A stretch of 64,000 nt of DNA from Streptomyces sp. L2 (GCF_004124325.1 NZ_QBDT01000001.1:5766001-5830000); one strand, 5' to 3'. Positions 1 through 8,796 are shown, counted from the stretch's first letter. Made by a program: numbers and translations. Notes: a model not told the origin generated them from the letters alone.

Positions 1-225
1 GACGTCGACTCCGGCATGCTGGAGAGCGAGGTCGCCGTGGTCGAGGTCTCCGTTCCGGATGACCCGCCCCTGCAAGCCCGCCCGGCTGGTGACGGCGAGA
101 TCGCCGAAGCGCGCTGGTGGAGTCCACAAGACGTAGCACAGGCGATCCGCGCAGGAGAACTACGGGACGCCTTCACGCTGGCCGCACTGGGGGTGGCCGC
201 TGCGGCCAGAGGCCGACCGGAGTAA
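1..225 (+). CDS. NUDIX hydrolase, C-terminal fragment (cut by window edge)
   Basis: The reading frame is open from base 1 and stops at TAA 223-225, giving about 74 residues of a longer protein. The segment ending in GEIAEARWWSPQDVAQAI resembles the end of NUDIX domains, where an acidic-aromatic stretch and a short helix follow the last strand. The catalytic NUDIX box would lie upstream, outside the window, so the family call rests on the tail only. NUDIX enzymes hydrolyse nucleoside diphosphates linked to another group; the substrate cannot be told here. It runs in the same direction as glnE but 518 bases separate them, so a shared transcript is doubtful. Confidence 0.6.
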   Translation, partial: DVDSGMLESEVAVVEVSVPDDPPLQARPAGDGEIAEARWWSPQDVAQAIRAGELRDAFTLAALGVAAAARGRPE

Positions 226-276
226 TGCCGCCCCTTCGGCGTCGCCCCGCACCCGCGTACGGCGGGAAGGGGACGT

Positions 277-366
277 GCCGGGTGGTGTCCGCCCGCAGCG
301 GCCGGCGAAAACTCCGTAAGCCTCTAGGCCGACAGCCCGCCGGACCGAGGACGGACACCACCCGGC
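277..366. other. Candidate structured RNA or nested stem-loop upstream of glnE
   Basis: Two perfect 15-base arms (277-291 GCCGGGTGGTGTCCG and 352-366 its exact reverse complement) enclose 60 bases. Inside, CCGGCG at 302-307 pairs with CGCCGG at 338-343, and between them GCC-TCTA-GGC can form a small hairpin. The centre contains a less GC-rich single-stranded-looking patch (AAAACTCCGTAAG). It could be a bidirectional terminator for the NUDIX gene or a leader RNA element of glnE. I do not recognise a known riboswitch class. Confidence 0.4.
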
Positions 367-370
367 GCGG

Positions 371-620
371 CCCCGACCCACTCCCGCCCGGCGGGCGCAA
401 CGCGAACCCCCACGCACCCGAGCAGGCCGCCGCAGGCGTACGCACCCCCGACCCCCGGGGCGCGGCCCCGACCCACTCCCGCCCGGGGGCGCAACGCGAA
501 CTCCCACGCACCCGAGCAGGCCGCCGCAGGCGTCCACCCCGACCCACTCCCGCCCGGGGGCGCAACGCGAACCCCCACGCACCCGAGCAGGCCGCCGCAG
601 GCGTACGCACCCCCGACCCC
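371..620. repeat. Three imperfect tandem copies of a 71-95 base repeat
   Basis: The block beginning CCCCGACCCACTCCCGCCCG occurs at 371, 466 and 537. Each is followed by a near-identical stretch (cgcaacgcgaac..cccacgcacccgagcagg). The middle copy is shorter, so the period changes from 95 to 71. No reading frame in it has family features. The rest of the gap to glnE (621-743) shows nothing more except the glnE ribosome binding site. Confidence 0.75.
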
Positions 621-743
621 CGCGAGCAGGCATACGAACCCACGCACCCGCGCAGGCACGCGTACGCGGCGCCCCCGAAGCCACAACCGCCCCCGGCCGT
701 TAGGCTCTGGCCAGGACCACCTTGATCCGAGGGGAGGCCACGG

Positions 744-3700
744 ATGACGCCGGGCCGCAGAAGCAGCACGTTCACCCGCCTCCTGCGCCACGGCTTCACG
801 GATCCCTCAACGGCCGAACGCCAACTGGACAGCCCGGAGCTCTCCCCGGTCCGCAACGACCCGGTCCTCCTGGAGGCCCTGGGCGCCACGGCCGACCCCG
901 ACCTGGCCCTGCACAGCCTCGTGCGCCTCCTGGAGGCCCAGCCCACGCCCCCGGACCGCCACGAGCTCCTCGACACTCTGATAGCGGCCAAACCCCTCAG
1001 AGACCGCCTCCTGGGCGTCCTCGGCGCCTCCGCCGCCCTCGCGGACCACCTCACCCGCCACCCCGCCGACTGGCAGGCCCTCGTCACCTACGAGCCCCAG
1101 GACCTCCATCCCGGCCTCCAGGAGTTCGAACACGGCCTGCGAGAGGCCACCGACCCCGTCACCCTCCGCATCGCCTACCGCCGCTGCCTCCTCTCCATCG
1201 CGGCGAGAGACGTCTGCGGCACCACGAACGTCGCGGACACGGCCGCGGAACTGGCAGACCTGGCAACAGCCACCCTCCGCACGGCCCTGGCCATAGCCAA
1301 GACCGAGTCCCCCGACGACGCGAAAGCCTGCCGCCTCGCGGTCATCGCGATGGGCAAATGCGGCGGCCACGAACTGAACTACGTCTCGGACGTGGACGTG
1401 ATCTTCGTGGCCGAAGCGACAGAGCACACCCCCGAACCCCAGGCCCTCCGGGCCGCCACCGCCCTCGCCTCGCACATGATGCGCATCTGCTCGGAGACGA
1501 CCGTCGAGGGCAGCATCTGGCCCGTGGACGCCAACCTCCGCCCCGAGGGCCGCAACGGCCCCCTCGTCCGCACCCTCAGCAGCCACCTCGCCTACTACCA
1601 ACGCTGGGCGAAGACCTGGGAGTTCCAGGCCCTGCTCAAGGCCCGCCCGGTGGCCGGCGACCAGGACCTCGGCCAGGCGTACATCGACGCCCTGCAACCC
1701 CTGGTCTGGCAGGCCGCGGAACGCGACAACTTCGTGGTGGACGTCCAGAAGATGCGCCGCCGAGTGGTGGAGAACATCCCCGCGGCCGAGGTGGAACGCG
1801 AGCTCAAACTGGGCCCGGGCGGACTGCGGGACGTCGAATTCGCGGTCCAGCTGCTCCAGTTGGTGCACGGCCGCACCGACCCGGCCCTCCGCAGCGGCAC
1901 CACCCTCGACGCCCTCCAGGCCCTCGCGGCGGGCGGCTACGTCGGCCGCGAGGACGCCGCCCGCCTCGACGAGGCGTACCGCTTCCTGCGCTCCCTCGAA
2001 CACCGTATCCAGCTGTACCGACTGCGCCGCACCCACCTGGTGCCCGAGGCCGAGGAGGACCTGCGCCGCCTCGGCCGCTCCCTGGGCCTGCGCACCGACC
2101 CGGTGGACGGCCTGCGCCGCGAGTGGAAGCGGCACACCGGCGTCGTACGACGCCTGCACGAGAAGCTGTTCTACCGCCCCCTCCTGGACGCGGTGGCCCA
2201 ACTGGCCCCCGGCGAGGTCCGGCTGAGCCCGGAGGCGGCGAGGGAACGCCTGGTGGCCCTCGGCTACGCCGACCCCGCCGCCGCCCTGCGCCACCTGGAG
2301 GCGCTGGCGTCCGGCGTCACCCGCAAGGCGGCCATCCAGCGCACCCTCCTCCCGGTGCTCCTGGGCTGGTTCGCCGACTCGGCGGACCCGGACGCGGGCC
2401 TGCTGAACTTCCGCAAGGTCTCCGACGCGCTCGGCAAGACGCCCTGGTACCTGCGCCTGCTGCGCGACGAGGGCGCGGCGGCGGAGAACCTGGCCCGGGT
2501 CCTGTCGGCGGGCCGCCTGGCCCCCGACCTCCTGATGCGCGCACCCGAGGCAGTGGCCCTGCTGGGCGAAACGACACCACGCCCTGAAACAACACCACGC
2601 CCCGGAACGGCACCACGCCCCGAAACCACACCCCACCCCAAAACCACCCAGCGACCCGCACCCGGCCGCACACCCGCACCCGGCCGCACACCCGCACCCG
2701 GCCGCACACCCGCACCCGGCCGCACACCCGCACCGCAACCCGCCCCCGCCCCCGCGACTGGCCCCGCCCCCGCGCCCCGTCCCGGGCCCGCCCCCACCCC
2801 CCGCACCGCCACAGGCTCCCTCGCCCCCCGCGACCGCGCCCACCTGGAACAGGAGATCATGGCCGCGGTGGGCCGCGCGGAGAACGCCGAGCAGGGCGTC
2901 ACCGCGGCCCGAGGCGTCCGCCGCAGGGAACTGTTCCGCACGGCCGCCGCGGACATCGTCGGCTCCTACGGCACCGAGACCAGCCCAGCCGAGGCGGACG
3001 AGGGCGCCCTGGTGGACCGGGTGGGCGCGGCGGTCTCCGACCTCACCGCGGTCACCCTCGCCGGCACCCTGCGCGCGGTGGTCCGCGAGGGCTGGGGCGA
3101 CACCCTGCCCACCCGGTTCGCGATCATCGGCATGGGCCGCTTCGGCGGTCACGAGCTGGGCTACGGCTCCGACGCCGACGTCCTGTTCGTGCACGAACCC
3201 GAGGACGGCGTGGACGAACAGCAGGCGGCGGCCGCCGCCAACAAGGTGGTCGCCGAGATGCGCCGCCTGCTGCAGCGCCCCAGCTCGGACCCGCCCCTGC
3301 TGATCGACGCCGACCTGCGCCCGGAGGGCAAGTCGGGGCCGCTGGTGCGCACCCTGAAGTCGTACGAGGCGTACTACCGCCGCTGGTCCCTGGTCTGGGA
3401 GTCGCAGGCGCTGCTGCGAGCCGAGCCGGTCGCCGGGGACGCGGACCTCGGCCGGCGCTTCACGGAGCTGATCGACCCGCTGCGCTACCCCGCCCAGGGC
3501 CTGGACGAGGACGCGGTCCGCGAGATCCGCCGCCTGAAGGCCCGCATGGAGTCCGAACGGCTGCCGCGCGGCGCCGACCCCAAGCTGCACACCAAGCTAG
3601 GCCCCGGCGGCCTCTCCGACGTCGAGTGGACGGTGCAGCTGCTGCAGCTCAGGCACGCCTGGCGGGAGCCGGCCCTGCGCACCACCCGCACCCGGGACGC

Positions 3701-3971
3701 CCTGGCCGCCGCCCGGGAGGCCGGGCTGCTGCCGGCCGAGGACGCGGCGACACTGGACGAGGCCTGGGTGCTGGCCACCCGGGTGCGCAACGCGGTCATG
3801 CTGGTCCGCGGCCGGGCCGGGGACACCTTCCCGACCGAGCCCCGCGAGCTGGCGGCCGTGGGCCGCTACCTGGGCTACGGCTCCGGTCACGCCGGCGACA
3901 TGCTCGACGCCTACCGCCGTACGACCCGCCGGGCACGCACGGTCGTGGAGGAGCTGTTCTACGAGGACTGA
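744..3971 (+). CDS. glnE: Bifunctional glutamine synthetase adenylyltransferase / adenylyl-removing enzyme
   Basis: This 1075-residue protein attaches AMP to and removes it from a tyrosine of type I glutamine synthetase, tuning ammonia assimilation. The two nucleotidyltransferase halves are visible: residues about 203-222 hold MGKCGGHELNYVSDVDVIFV (N-terminal adenylyl-removing half), and about 797-816 hold GMGRFGGHELGYGSDADVLF (C-terminal adenylylating half). The D-x-D metal motifs (DVD, DAD) are intact in both. ATG 744 is preceded by GAGGGGAGG. Residues about 609-695 between the halves are a Pro/Thr-rich insert with a repeated APGRTP unit, making the protein longer than the roughly 1000 residues usual in Streptomyces. 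Its target GlnA, with the acceptor tyrosine, lies at 39735-41144. Confidence 0.96.
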   Translation: MTPGRRSSTFTRLLRHGFTDPSTAERQLDSPELSPVRNDPVLLEALGATADPDLALHSLVRLLEAQPTPPDRHELLDTLIAAKPLRDRLLGVLGASAALADHLTRHPADWQALVTYEPQDLHPGLQEFEHGLREATDPVTLRIAYRRCLLSIAARDVCGTTNVADTAAELADLATATLRTALAIAKTESPDDAKACRLAVIAMGKCGGHELNYVSDVDVIFVAEATEHTPEPQALRAATALASHMMRICSETTVEGSIWPVDANLRPEGRNGPLVRTLSSHLAYYQRWAKTWEFQALLKARPVAGDQDLGQAYIDALQPLVWQAAERDNFVVDVQKMRRRVVENIPAAEVERELKLGPGGLRDVEFAVQLLQLVHGRTDPALRSGTTLDALQALAAGGYVGREDAARLDEAYRFLRSLEHRIQLYRLRRTHLVPEAEEDLRRLGRSLGLRTDPVDGLRREWKRHTGVVRRLHEKLFYRPLLDAVAQLAPGEVRLSPEAARERLVALGYADPAAALRHLEALASGVTRKAAIQRTLLPVLLGWFADSADPDAGLLNFRKVSDALGKTPWYLRLLRDEGAAAENLARVLSAGRLAPDLLMRAPEAVALLGETTPRPETTPRPGTAPRPETTPHPKTTQRPAPGRTPAPGRTPAPGRTPAPGRTPAPQPAPAPATGPAPAPRPGPAPTPRTATGSLAPRDRAHLEQEIMAAVGRAENAEQGVTAARGVRRRELFRTAAADIVGSYGTETSPAEADEGALVDRVGAAVSDLTAVTLAGTLRAVVREGWGDTLPTRFAIIGMGRFGGHELGYGSDADVLFVHEPEDGVDEQQAAAAANKVVAEMRRLLQRPSSDPPLLIDADLRPEGKSGPLVRTLKSYEAYYRRWSLVWESQALLRAEPVAGDADLGRRFTELIDPLRYPAQGLDEDAVREIRRLKARMESERLPRGADPKLHTKLGPGGLSDVEWTVQLLQLRHAWREPALRTTRTRDALAAAREAGLLPAEDAATLDEAWVLATRVRNAVMLVRGRAGDTFPTEPRELAAVGRYLGYGSGHAGDMLDAYRRTTRRARTVVEELFYED
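2655..2726 (+). repeat. Four perfect 18-base tandem repeats inside glnE
   Basis: The unit CCCGCACCCGGCCGCACA is repeated four times without mismatch (2655, 2673, 2691, 2709), followed by a partial copy. It encodes the APGRTP hexapeptide in the linker between the two catalytic halves of GlnE. The frame is kept because the unit is a multiple of three. Confidence 0.95.
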
Positions 3972-4846
3972 CGCCGCCCGGAGCGACCCTGCTCAGGGCG
4001 GCCCCGTCCGGAGCGGCCCGAAGCCGGCGCCGCCCCCGGCAGGGAGTACGGCAGGCTGCCGTACCAGAGGCGGGCCACCGCGAAGCCGAAGGCCAGGCAG
4101 AGCACACCCCCGACGGCGTCCAGCCAGAAGTGGTTGGCGGTGGCCACGATGACCAGCAGGGTCAGCGCCGGGTACACCAGCCCCAGCACCCGCACCCACG
4201 GCACCGAGGCCAGCGCGAAGATGGTCAGCCCGCACCACAGGGACCAGCCGATGTGCATCGAGGGCATCGCCGCGTACTGGTTGGACATGTTCTTCAGGTC
4301 ACCTGAGGCCATCGACCCCCAGGTGTGGTGCACCAGGACCGTGTCGACGAAGTGCCCGCCGCTCATCAGCCGGGGCGGGGCGAGCGGGAACAGGTAGTAA
4401 CCGGCGAGGGCCACACCGGTGGTCGCGAACAGCACCAGCCGGGCCGCCGCGTAACGCCCGGGATGCCACCGGTAGAGCCACACCAGCACACCCAGCGTCA
4501 TGACGAAGTGCAGCGTGGCGTAGTAGTAGTTCATCCCAATGATCAGCCAAGTCACCGAGTTCGCGGCGTGGTTGACGGTCTCCTCGACGGCGATGCCCAG
4601 GGTGTGCTCCAGCCGCCACACCCAGTCGGCGTCGCGCAGCGCCTGCGCCCGCTGCTCGGGGACCGCGTTGCGGATCAGGGAGTACGTCCAGTAACTCGCC
4701 CCGACCAGAAGGATCTCGACCCACAGCCGGGGCCGCCGCGGCCGCCGCAGACCGCGCAGGAACCGCGTCCTGTCCCCGACCGCGACGGCCCGCGGAACGG
4801 TCACCTTCTCGCGACCTTCCGGCTCTGTCACGGTCGAGTCACTCAT
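3959..4846 (-). CDS. PAP2-superfamily integral membrane protein (inositolphosphotransferase-like)
   Basis: The 295-residue protein has about six membrane segments and the three phosphatase signature pieces of the PAP2 superfamily: LAPPRL, then PSMHIGWS with the catalytic-type histidine, then NHFWLDAVGG with the second histidine and aspartate. This spacing is the branch related to Aur1/Ipt1 inositolphosphotransferases, so it may move or remove a lipid phosphate at the membrane; the substrate is unknown. I chose ATG 4846 (MSDSTVTEPEG); GTG 4852 is also in frame two codons earlier. Its stop lies inside the last codons of glnE, giving a 13-base tail-to-tail overlap. Confidence 0.85.
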   Translation of the reverse strand: MSDSTVTEPEGREKVTVPRAVAVGDRTRFLRGLRRPRRPRLWVEILLVGASYWTYSLIRNAVPEQRAQALRDADWVWRLEHTLGIAVEETVNHAANSVTWLIIGMNYYYATLHFVMTLGVLVWLYRWHPGRYAAARLVLFATTGVALAGYYLFPLAPPRLMSGGHFVDTVLVHHTWGSMASGDLKNMSNQYAAMPSMHIGWSLWCGLTIFALASVPWVRVLGLVYPALTLLVIVATANHFWLDAVGGVLCLAFGFAVARLWYGSLPYSLPGAAPASGRSGRGRPEQGRSGRRQSS

Positions 4847-4963
4847 GGGCACTCAGTCTGCCAGAAAAGACCTCTTCGACCGATCATCCCAAGCGTGAGC
4901 GGATATCGCACATCCAGCGGTGTGCGTACCGGGATGTGCGTGATGTCCGGAAGGCTCGGGAAT

Positions 4964-5998
4964 TCACCCGCGCACGCGGTCCCCCGGCGCCGAGGCGGTC
5001 GAACCGCGCACGACCAGCTCCGGCATGAACACGAACTCGCTGTGCGGCGCGGGCGTCCCGCCGATCTCCTCCAGCAGGGTGCGCACCGCCGCCTGCCCCA
5101 TCGCCGGGACCGGCTTGCGGATCGTGGTCAGCGGCGGGTCCGTGAAGGCGATCAGCGGGGAGTCGTCGAAACCCACGACGGACACGTCCCGCGGCACCTC
5201 CAGACCCAGCTGCCGGGCCGCCCTTATCGCGCCGAGGGCCATCATGTCGCTGGCGCACACCACCGCGGTGCACCGGCGCTCGATCAGCGCGGTCGCGGCG
5301 GCCTGACCGCCCTCCAGGGTGTACAGCGAGTGCTGGATCAGCTCGGTCTCCACCACCTGGGCCGTCAGCCCCAGCTGGTCCTGCATGGTGCGGACGAAGC
5401 CCTCGATCTTGCGCTGCACCGGCACGAACCGCTTCGGCCCCAGCGCCAGCCCGATCCGGGTGTGGCCCAGCGACGACAGGTGTGTCACGGCCAGCGTCAT
5501 CGCGGCCCGGTCGTCGGGGGAGATGAACGGCGCCTGCACCTGCGGCGAGAAGCCGTCCACCAGGACGAAGGGCACGCCCTGGGCGCGCAGCCGCTCGTAG
5601 CGGGCCATGTCGGCGGTGGTGTCCGCGTGCAGCCCGGAGACGTAGATGATGCCGGCCACCCCGCGGTCCACGAGCATCTCGGTCAGCTCGTCCTCCGTGG
5701 ACCCGCCCGGGGTCTGTGTGGCGAGCACCGGCGTGTACCCCTGGCGGGTCAGCGCCTGGCCGATGACCTGGGCCAGGGCCGGGAATATCGGGTTCTCCAG
5801 CTCCGGGGTGATCAGGCCGACCAGCCCCTCGCTGCGCTGCCGGAGCCGGACCGGACGCTCGTAGCCGAGCACGTCGAGCGCGGCGAGCACGGACTGGCGG
5901 GTGGTGGCCGCGACCCCCGGCTTGCCGTTGAGCACCCGGCTGACGGTCGCTTCGCTCACCCCCGCCTGCGCAGCGATGTCCGCAAGCCGTGTGGTCAC
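4964..5998 (-). CDS. malR: LacI-family maltodextrin repressor MalR
   Basis: Starts at GTG 5998 with TTRLADIAAQAGVSEATVSRVLNG, the classic LacI helix-turn-helix at the very N terminus, followed by the hinge helix and a periplasmic-binding-like ligand domain. Length from this start is 344 residues, the size I recall for S. coelicolor MalR. The open frame extends further upstream to 6091 but that extension runs into the operator region and is unlikely to be translated. It is divergent from malE with about 370 bases between. MalR represses malEFG and related genes and is released by maltodextrin. The CTTGC repeats between the two genes are its likely sites. Confidence 0.93.
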   Translation of the reverse strand: MTTRLADIAAQAGVSEATVSRVLNGKPGVAATTRQSVLAALDVLGYERPVRLRQRSEGLVGLITPELENPIFPALAQVIGQALTRQGYTPVLATQTPGGSTEDELTEMLVDRGVAGIIYVSGLHADTTADMARYERLRAQGVPFVLVDGFSPQVQAPFISPDDRAAMTLAVTHLSSLGHTRIGLALGPKRFVPVQRKIEGFVRTMQDQLGLTAQVVETELIQHSLYTLEGGQAAATALIERRCTAVVCASDMMALGAIRAARQLGLEVPRDVSVVGFDDSPLIAFTDPPLTTIRKPVPAMGQAAVRTLLEEIGGTPAPHSEFVFMPELVVRGSTASAPGDRVRG

Positions 5999-6121
5999 GG
6001 CACCGGACTGTACCGGCCGTCCCTCACCTTGCACACCAGCGGGACGCCGGGCACGGGCGGACGATCGGCCCGCCGTGGATTGCTGCGTCATCGCGCTCCC
6101 TCAAGTTTGTGACGGCAAGAG

Positions 6122-6141
6122 CTTGCAGAGTCTTGCACAAG
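6122..6141. promoter_or_regulatory. Candidate MalR operator, malR-malE intergenic region (distal)
   Basis: CTTGC occurs at 6122 and again at 6132, exactly 10 bases apart, and a reversed CAAG closes the site at 6138-6141. CTTGCAG-type repeats are known from promoters of Streptomyces amylase and mal genes. Assignment to MalR is inference from location. Confidence 0.6.
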
Positions 6142-6224
6142 TGTCGCCCAACCCCCTCAGCGGCTTCAATAGGCGGTCTCGGACGGGCCGAGGTCAGGTC
6201 ACGGCGGGGTAACCATCGTGGGTT

Positions 6225-6245
6225 CTTGCACTTTTTTGCTGCAAG
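6225..6245. promoter_or_regulatory. Candidate MalR operator near the malE promoter
   Basis: The segment is an inverted repeat, CTTGCA then nine bases then TGCAAG, about 125 bases upstream of the malE start codon. It uses the same CTTGCA half-site as the site at 6122 and those before the amylase genes. Confidence 0.6.
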
Positions 6246-6369
6246 GTCTTTCGCAGCGCTTACAAGCGCGGTTAATCTCACCGTCGCCCGGCCGCCGCAA
6301 CGGCGCAGTCGGCAAGTCGCAGAGGCGTCAGACGGGACCGCCTCCTGCTTCAACCCTCAAGGAGAACTC

Positions 6370-7644
6370 ATGCGGCGTGGCATAGCGGCCTCCGCGCTGG
6401 TGGCGTCCCTCGCCCTCACGGCGACGGCGTGCGGCGGGAGCGACAGCGACAGCGGCAAGGCGGACGGCCCGGTGACCATCACCTGGTGGGACACCTCCAA
6501 CGCCACGAACGAGGCACCGACGTACAAGGCCCTGGTCGAGCAGTTCGAGGCCGCGAACAAGAACATCAAGGTCAAGTACGTCGACGTGCCCTTCGACCAG
6601 GCACAGAACAAGTTCGACACGGCCGCCGGCTCCAGCGGCGCCCCGGACGTCCTGCGCTCCGAGGTCGGCTGGACCCCGGCCTTCGCGAAGAAGGGCTACT
6701 TCCTGCCGCTGGACGGCACCGAGGCCCTGGCCGACCAGGCCAAGTTCGAGCCGAACCTGATCAAGCAGGCCCAGTACGAGGGCAAGACCTACGGCGTGCC
6801 GCTGGTCACCGACACCCTCGCGCTGGTGTACAACAAGGCCCTGTTCAAGAAGGCCGGGATCACCACGCCGCCCAAGACCTGGGACGAGCTGAAGTCGGAC
6901 GCGGCCAAGGTCAAGGCCAAGACCGGCGCCGACGGCTACTGGGGCTCCACCCAGGCCTACTACGCGCAGAGCTTCCTCTACGGCGAGGGCACCGACACCG
7001 TCGACGCCAACGCGAAGAAGATCACCGTCGACTCCGCCCCGGCGAAGAAGGCCTACGGCACCTGGCTGAGCCTGTTCTCCGGCAAGGGCCTGCACAAGGC
7101 CGACACCACCGCCGACGCCTACGCCCACATCCAGGACGCGTTCGTCAACGGCAAGGTCGCCGCGATTATCCAGGGACCCTGGGAGATCACGAACTTCTAC
7201 AAGGGCTCGGCCTTCAAGGACAAGTCCAACCTCGGCATCACCACCGTCCCGGCCGGCTCCACCGGCAAGGCGGGCGCCCCGACCGGCGGCCACAACCTCG
7301 CGGTCTACGCCGGCTCCGACAAGGCCCACCAGGCCGCGGCGCTGAAGTTCGTGAAGTTCATGACCTCGGCGAAGTCCCAGGAGACCATCGCCCTGAAGAA
7401 CTCCACCCTGCCGACCCGCTCCGACGCCTACACCGCGAAGGTCACGGCCGACCCGGGCATCGCCGGCTACCAGGGCGTCCTCTCCGCCGCCCAGCCCCGC
7501 CCGGCCCTGCCCGAGTACAGCTCCCTGTGGGGTCCGCTGGACACCGAGCTGCCCAAGATCGCCGGCGGCAAGGAGTCCCTGGACAAGGGCCTGAACAACG
7601 CGGAGCTGGCCATCGCCAAGCTGGTGCCCGACTTCAGCAAGTGA
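6370..7644 (+). CDS. malE: Maltose/maltodextrin ABC transporter substrate-binding lipoprotein
   Basis: The 424-residue protein begins MRRGIAASALVASLALTATACGG, a short signal peptide ending in a lipobox with the lipidated cysteine. The mature part (PVTITWWDTSNATNEAPTYK...) is a family 1 extracellular sugar-binding protein. ATG 6370 follows AAGGAG at 6359-6364; the longer open frame upstream has no such signal and crosses the operator. As the first gene of malEFG it catches maltodextrin outside the membrane and hands it to MalFG. No ATPase gene is present in the operon, as usual in Streptomyces, where the shared ATPase MsiK, encoded elsewhere, powers several sugar importers. Confidence 0.95.
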   Translation: MRRGIAASALVASLALTATACGGSDSDSGKADGPVTITWWDTSNATNEAPTYKALVEQFEAANKNIKVKYVDVPFDQAQNKFDTAAGSSGAPDVLRSEVGWTPAFAKKGYFLPLDGTEALADQAKFEPNLIKQAQYEGKTYGVPLVTDTLALVYNKALFKKAGITTPPKTWDELKSDAAKVKAKTGADGYWGSTQAYYAQSFLYGEGTDTVDANAKKITVDSAPAKKAYGTWLSLFSGKGLHKADTTADAYAHIQDAFVNGKVAAIIQGPWEITNFYKGSAFKDKSNLGITTVPAGSTGKAGAPTGGHNLAVYAGSDKAHQAAALKFVKFMTSAKSQETIALKNSTLPTRSDAYTAKVTADPGIAGYQGVLSAAQPRPALPEYSSLWGPLDTELPKIAGGKESLDKGLNNAELAIAKLVPDFSK

Positions 7645-7650
7645 GCCCTC

Positions 7651-7702
7651 GTGGCCGCCGGATCCTCCCTGTACTAAAAGGGGGGAAGGATCCGGCGGCC
7701 AC
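7651..7702 (+). terminator. Strong stem-loop between malE and malF
   Basis: Perfect 15-base arms GTGGCCGCCGGATCC (7651-7665) and its reverse complement (7688-7702), with further pairing of TCCC and GGGG in the loop. There is no long U-tract. It lies 7 bases after the malE stop, and malF is the next gene in the operon, so it probably acts as a partial terminator or 3'-end shield that keeps malE message more abundant than malFG. Confidence 0.8.
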
Positions 7703-7772
7703 GGCCCCGCACCTCCCGGCCCGACCCGGTACCCTCCCGGCCCCACCCCGAACGTTCAGAAGGTGTCGAACC

Positions 7773-8777
7773 ATGACAGTCGCCATCGACCGCGCGACCG
7801 GCAAGCGCCGCGGTGACCGCGCGCCTCGGCCCGGGCTGGGGCAGCGCATCAGGAACGGCTACCAGAAACACTGGTACGCCTACGCGATGATCGCCCCGGT
7901 GGTCGTCGTCCTCGCTGTCATCGTCGGATACCCGCTGGTCCGTGGCGTGTACCTGACCTTCACCGACGCCAACAGCCTCAACTCGGCGCGCACCATCGGC
8001 GTCAACCACATCGCCGCCACGTACAAGTTCATCGGGCTGGACAACTACAAGGACATCCTGTTCGGCCCGCTGTCGTACGACCGGTTCTGGTCGCACTTCC
8101 TGTGGACCGTCGTGTGGACGGCCTGCTGTGTGTTCCTGCACTACACGATCGGCCTCGGCCTGGCGCTGATGCTCAAGGAGAAGCTGCGCGGCCGCACCTT
8201 CTACCGGCTGCTGCTGGTCCTGCCCTGGGCCGTGCCCACCTTCGTCACCGTGTTCTCCTGGCGGATCATGCTCGCCGACTCCGGCGTGATCAACCAGGTC
8301 CTGCACGCGGTGCACCTGCCCCAGCCGCAGTGGCTGGAGGACACCTTCTGGCAGCGGTTCGCCGCGATCATGGTGAACACCTGGTGCGGTGTGCCGTTCA
8401 TGATGCTGTCCCTGCTCGGCGGCCTGCAGTCGATCGACTCCACGCTCTACGAGGCGGCGGAGATGGACGGCGCCAGCGCCTGGCAGCAGTTCCGGCACGT
8501 CACCCTGCCGGGCCTGCGCTCGGTCAGCTCCACCGTCGTCCTGCTCGGCATCATCTGGACCTTCAACCAGTTCGCCATCATCTTCCTGCTGTTCGGTCCG
8601 ACCGGCGCCCCCGACGCGCAGATCCTCGTCACCTGGGCCTACTACCTGGGCTTCGGGCAGCAGCCACGCGACTTCGCCCAGTCCGCCGCCTACGGCGTGC
8701 TGCTGCTGTCGATCGTGATCGTCTTCACCTCCTTCTACTTCCGCTGGCTGAAGCGCAATGACCAGCTCGCCGTCTGA
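7773..8777 (+). CDS. malF: Maltodextrin ABC transporter permease MalF
   Basis: A 334-residue inner-membrane protein with about six membrane segments. The binding-protein-dependent permease loop that docks the ATPase is seen in EAAEMDGASAWQQFRHVTLP near residues 225-245. ATG 7773 (MTVAIDRATGKRRGDR) follows AGAAGGTG; the much longer open frame starting inside malE is an artefact of high GC. It pairs with MalG to form the channel for maltodextrin delivered by MalE. Its stop at 8777 lies 19 bases before the preferred malG start. Confidence 0.95.
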   Translation: MTVAIDRATGKRRGDRAPRPGLGQRIRNGYQKHWYAYAMIAPVVVVLAVIVGYPLVRGVYLTFTDANSLNSARTIGVNHIAATYKFIGLDNYKDILFGPLSYDRFWSHFLWTVVWTACCVFLHYTIGLGLALMLKEKLRGRTFYRLLLVLPWAVPTFVTVFSWRIMLADSGVINQVLHAVHLPQPQWLEDTFWQRFAAIMVNTWCGVPFMMLSLLGGLQSIDSTLYEAAEMDGASAWQQFRHVTLPGLRSVSSTVVLLGIIWTFNQFAIIFLLFGPTGAPDAQILVTWAYYLGFGQQPRDFAQSAAYGVLLLSIVIVFTSFYFRWLKRNDQLAV

Positions 8778-8796
8778 CGCCGCAGGAGCCGCCGCC

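Noticed and set aside
360..640. CRISPR array
   Set aside because: Only three copies, with unit length of 71-95 bases and no short spacers or cas genes.
722..2587. Long plus-strand frame overlapping glnE
   Set aside because: It is very rich in Pro, Arg and Gly without any motif and lies in another frame of a clear glnE; a high-GC shadow.
5989..6369. Extension of malE upstream to 5989
   Set aside because: It would overlap the malR start and the operators; the signal peptide and ribosome binding site place the start at 6370.
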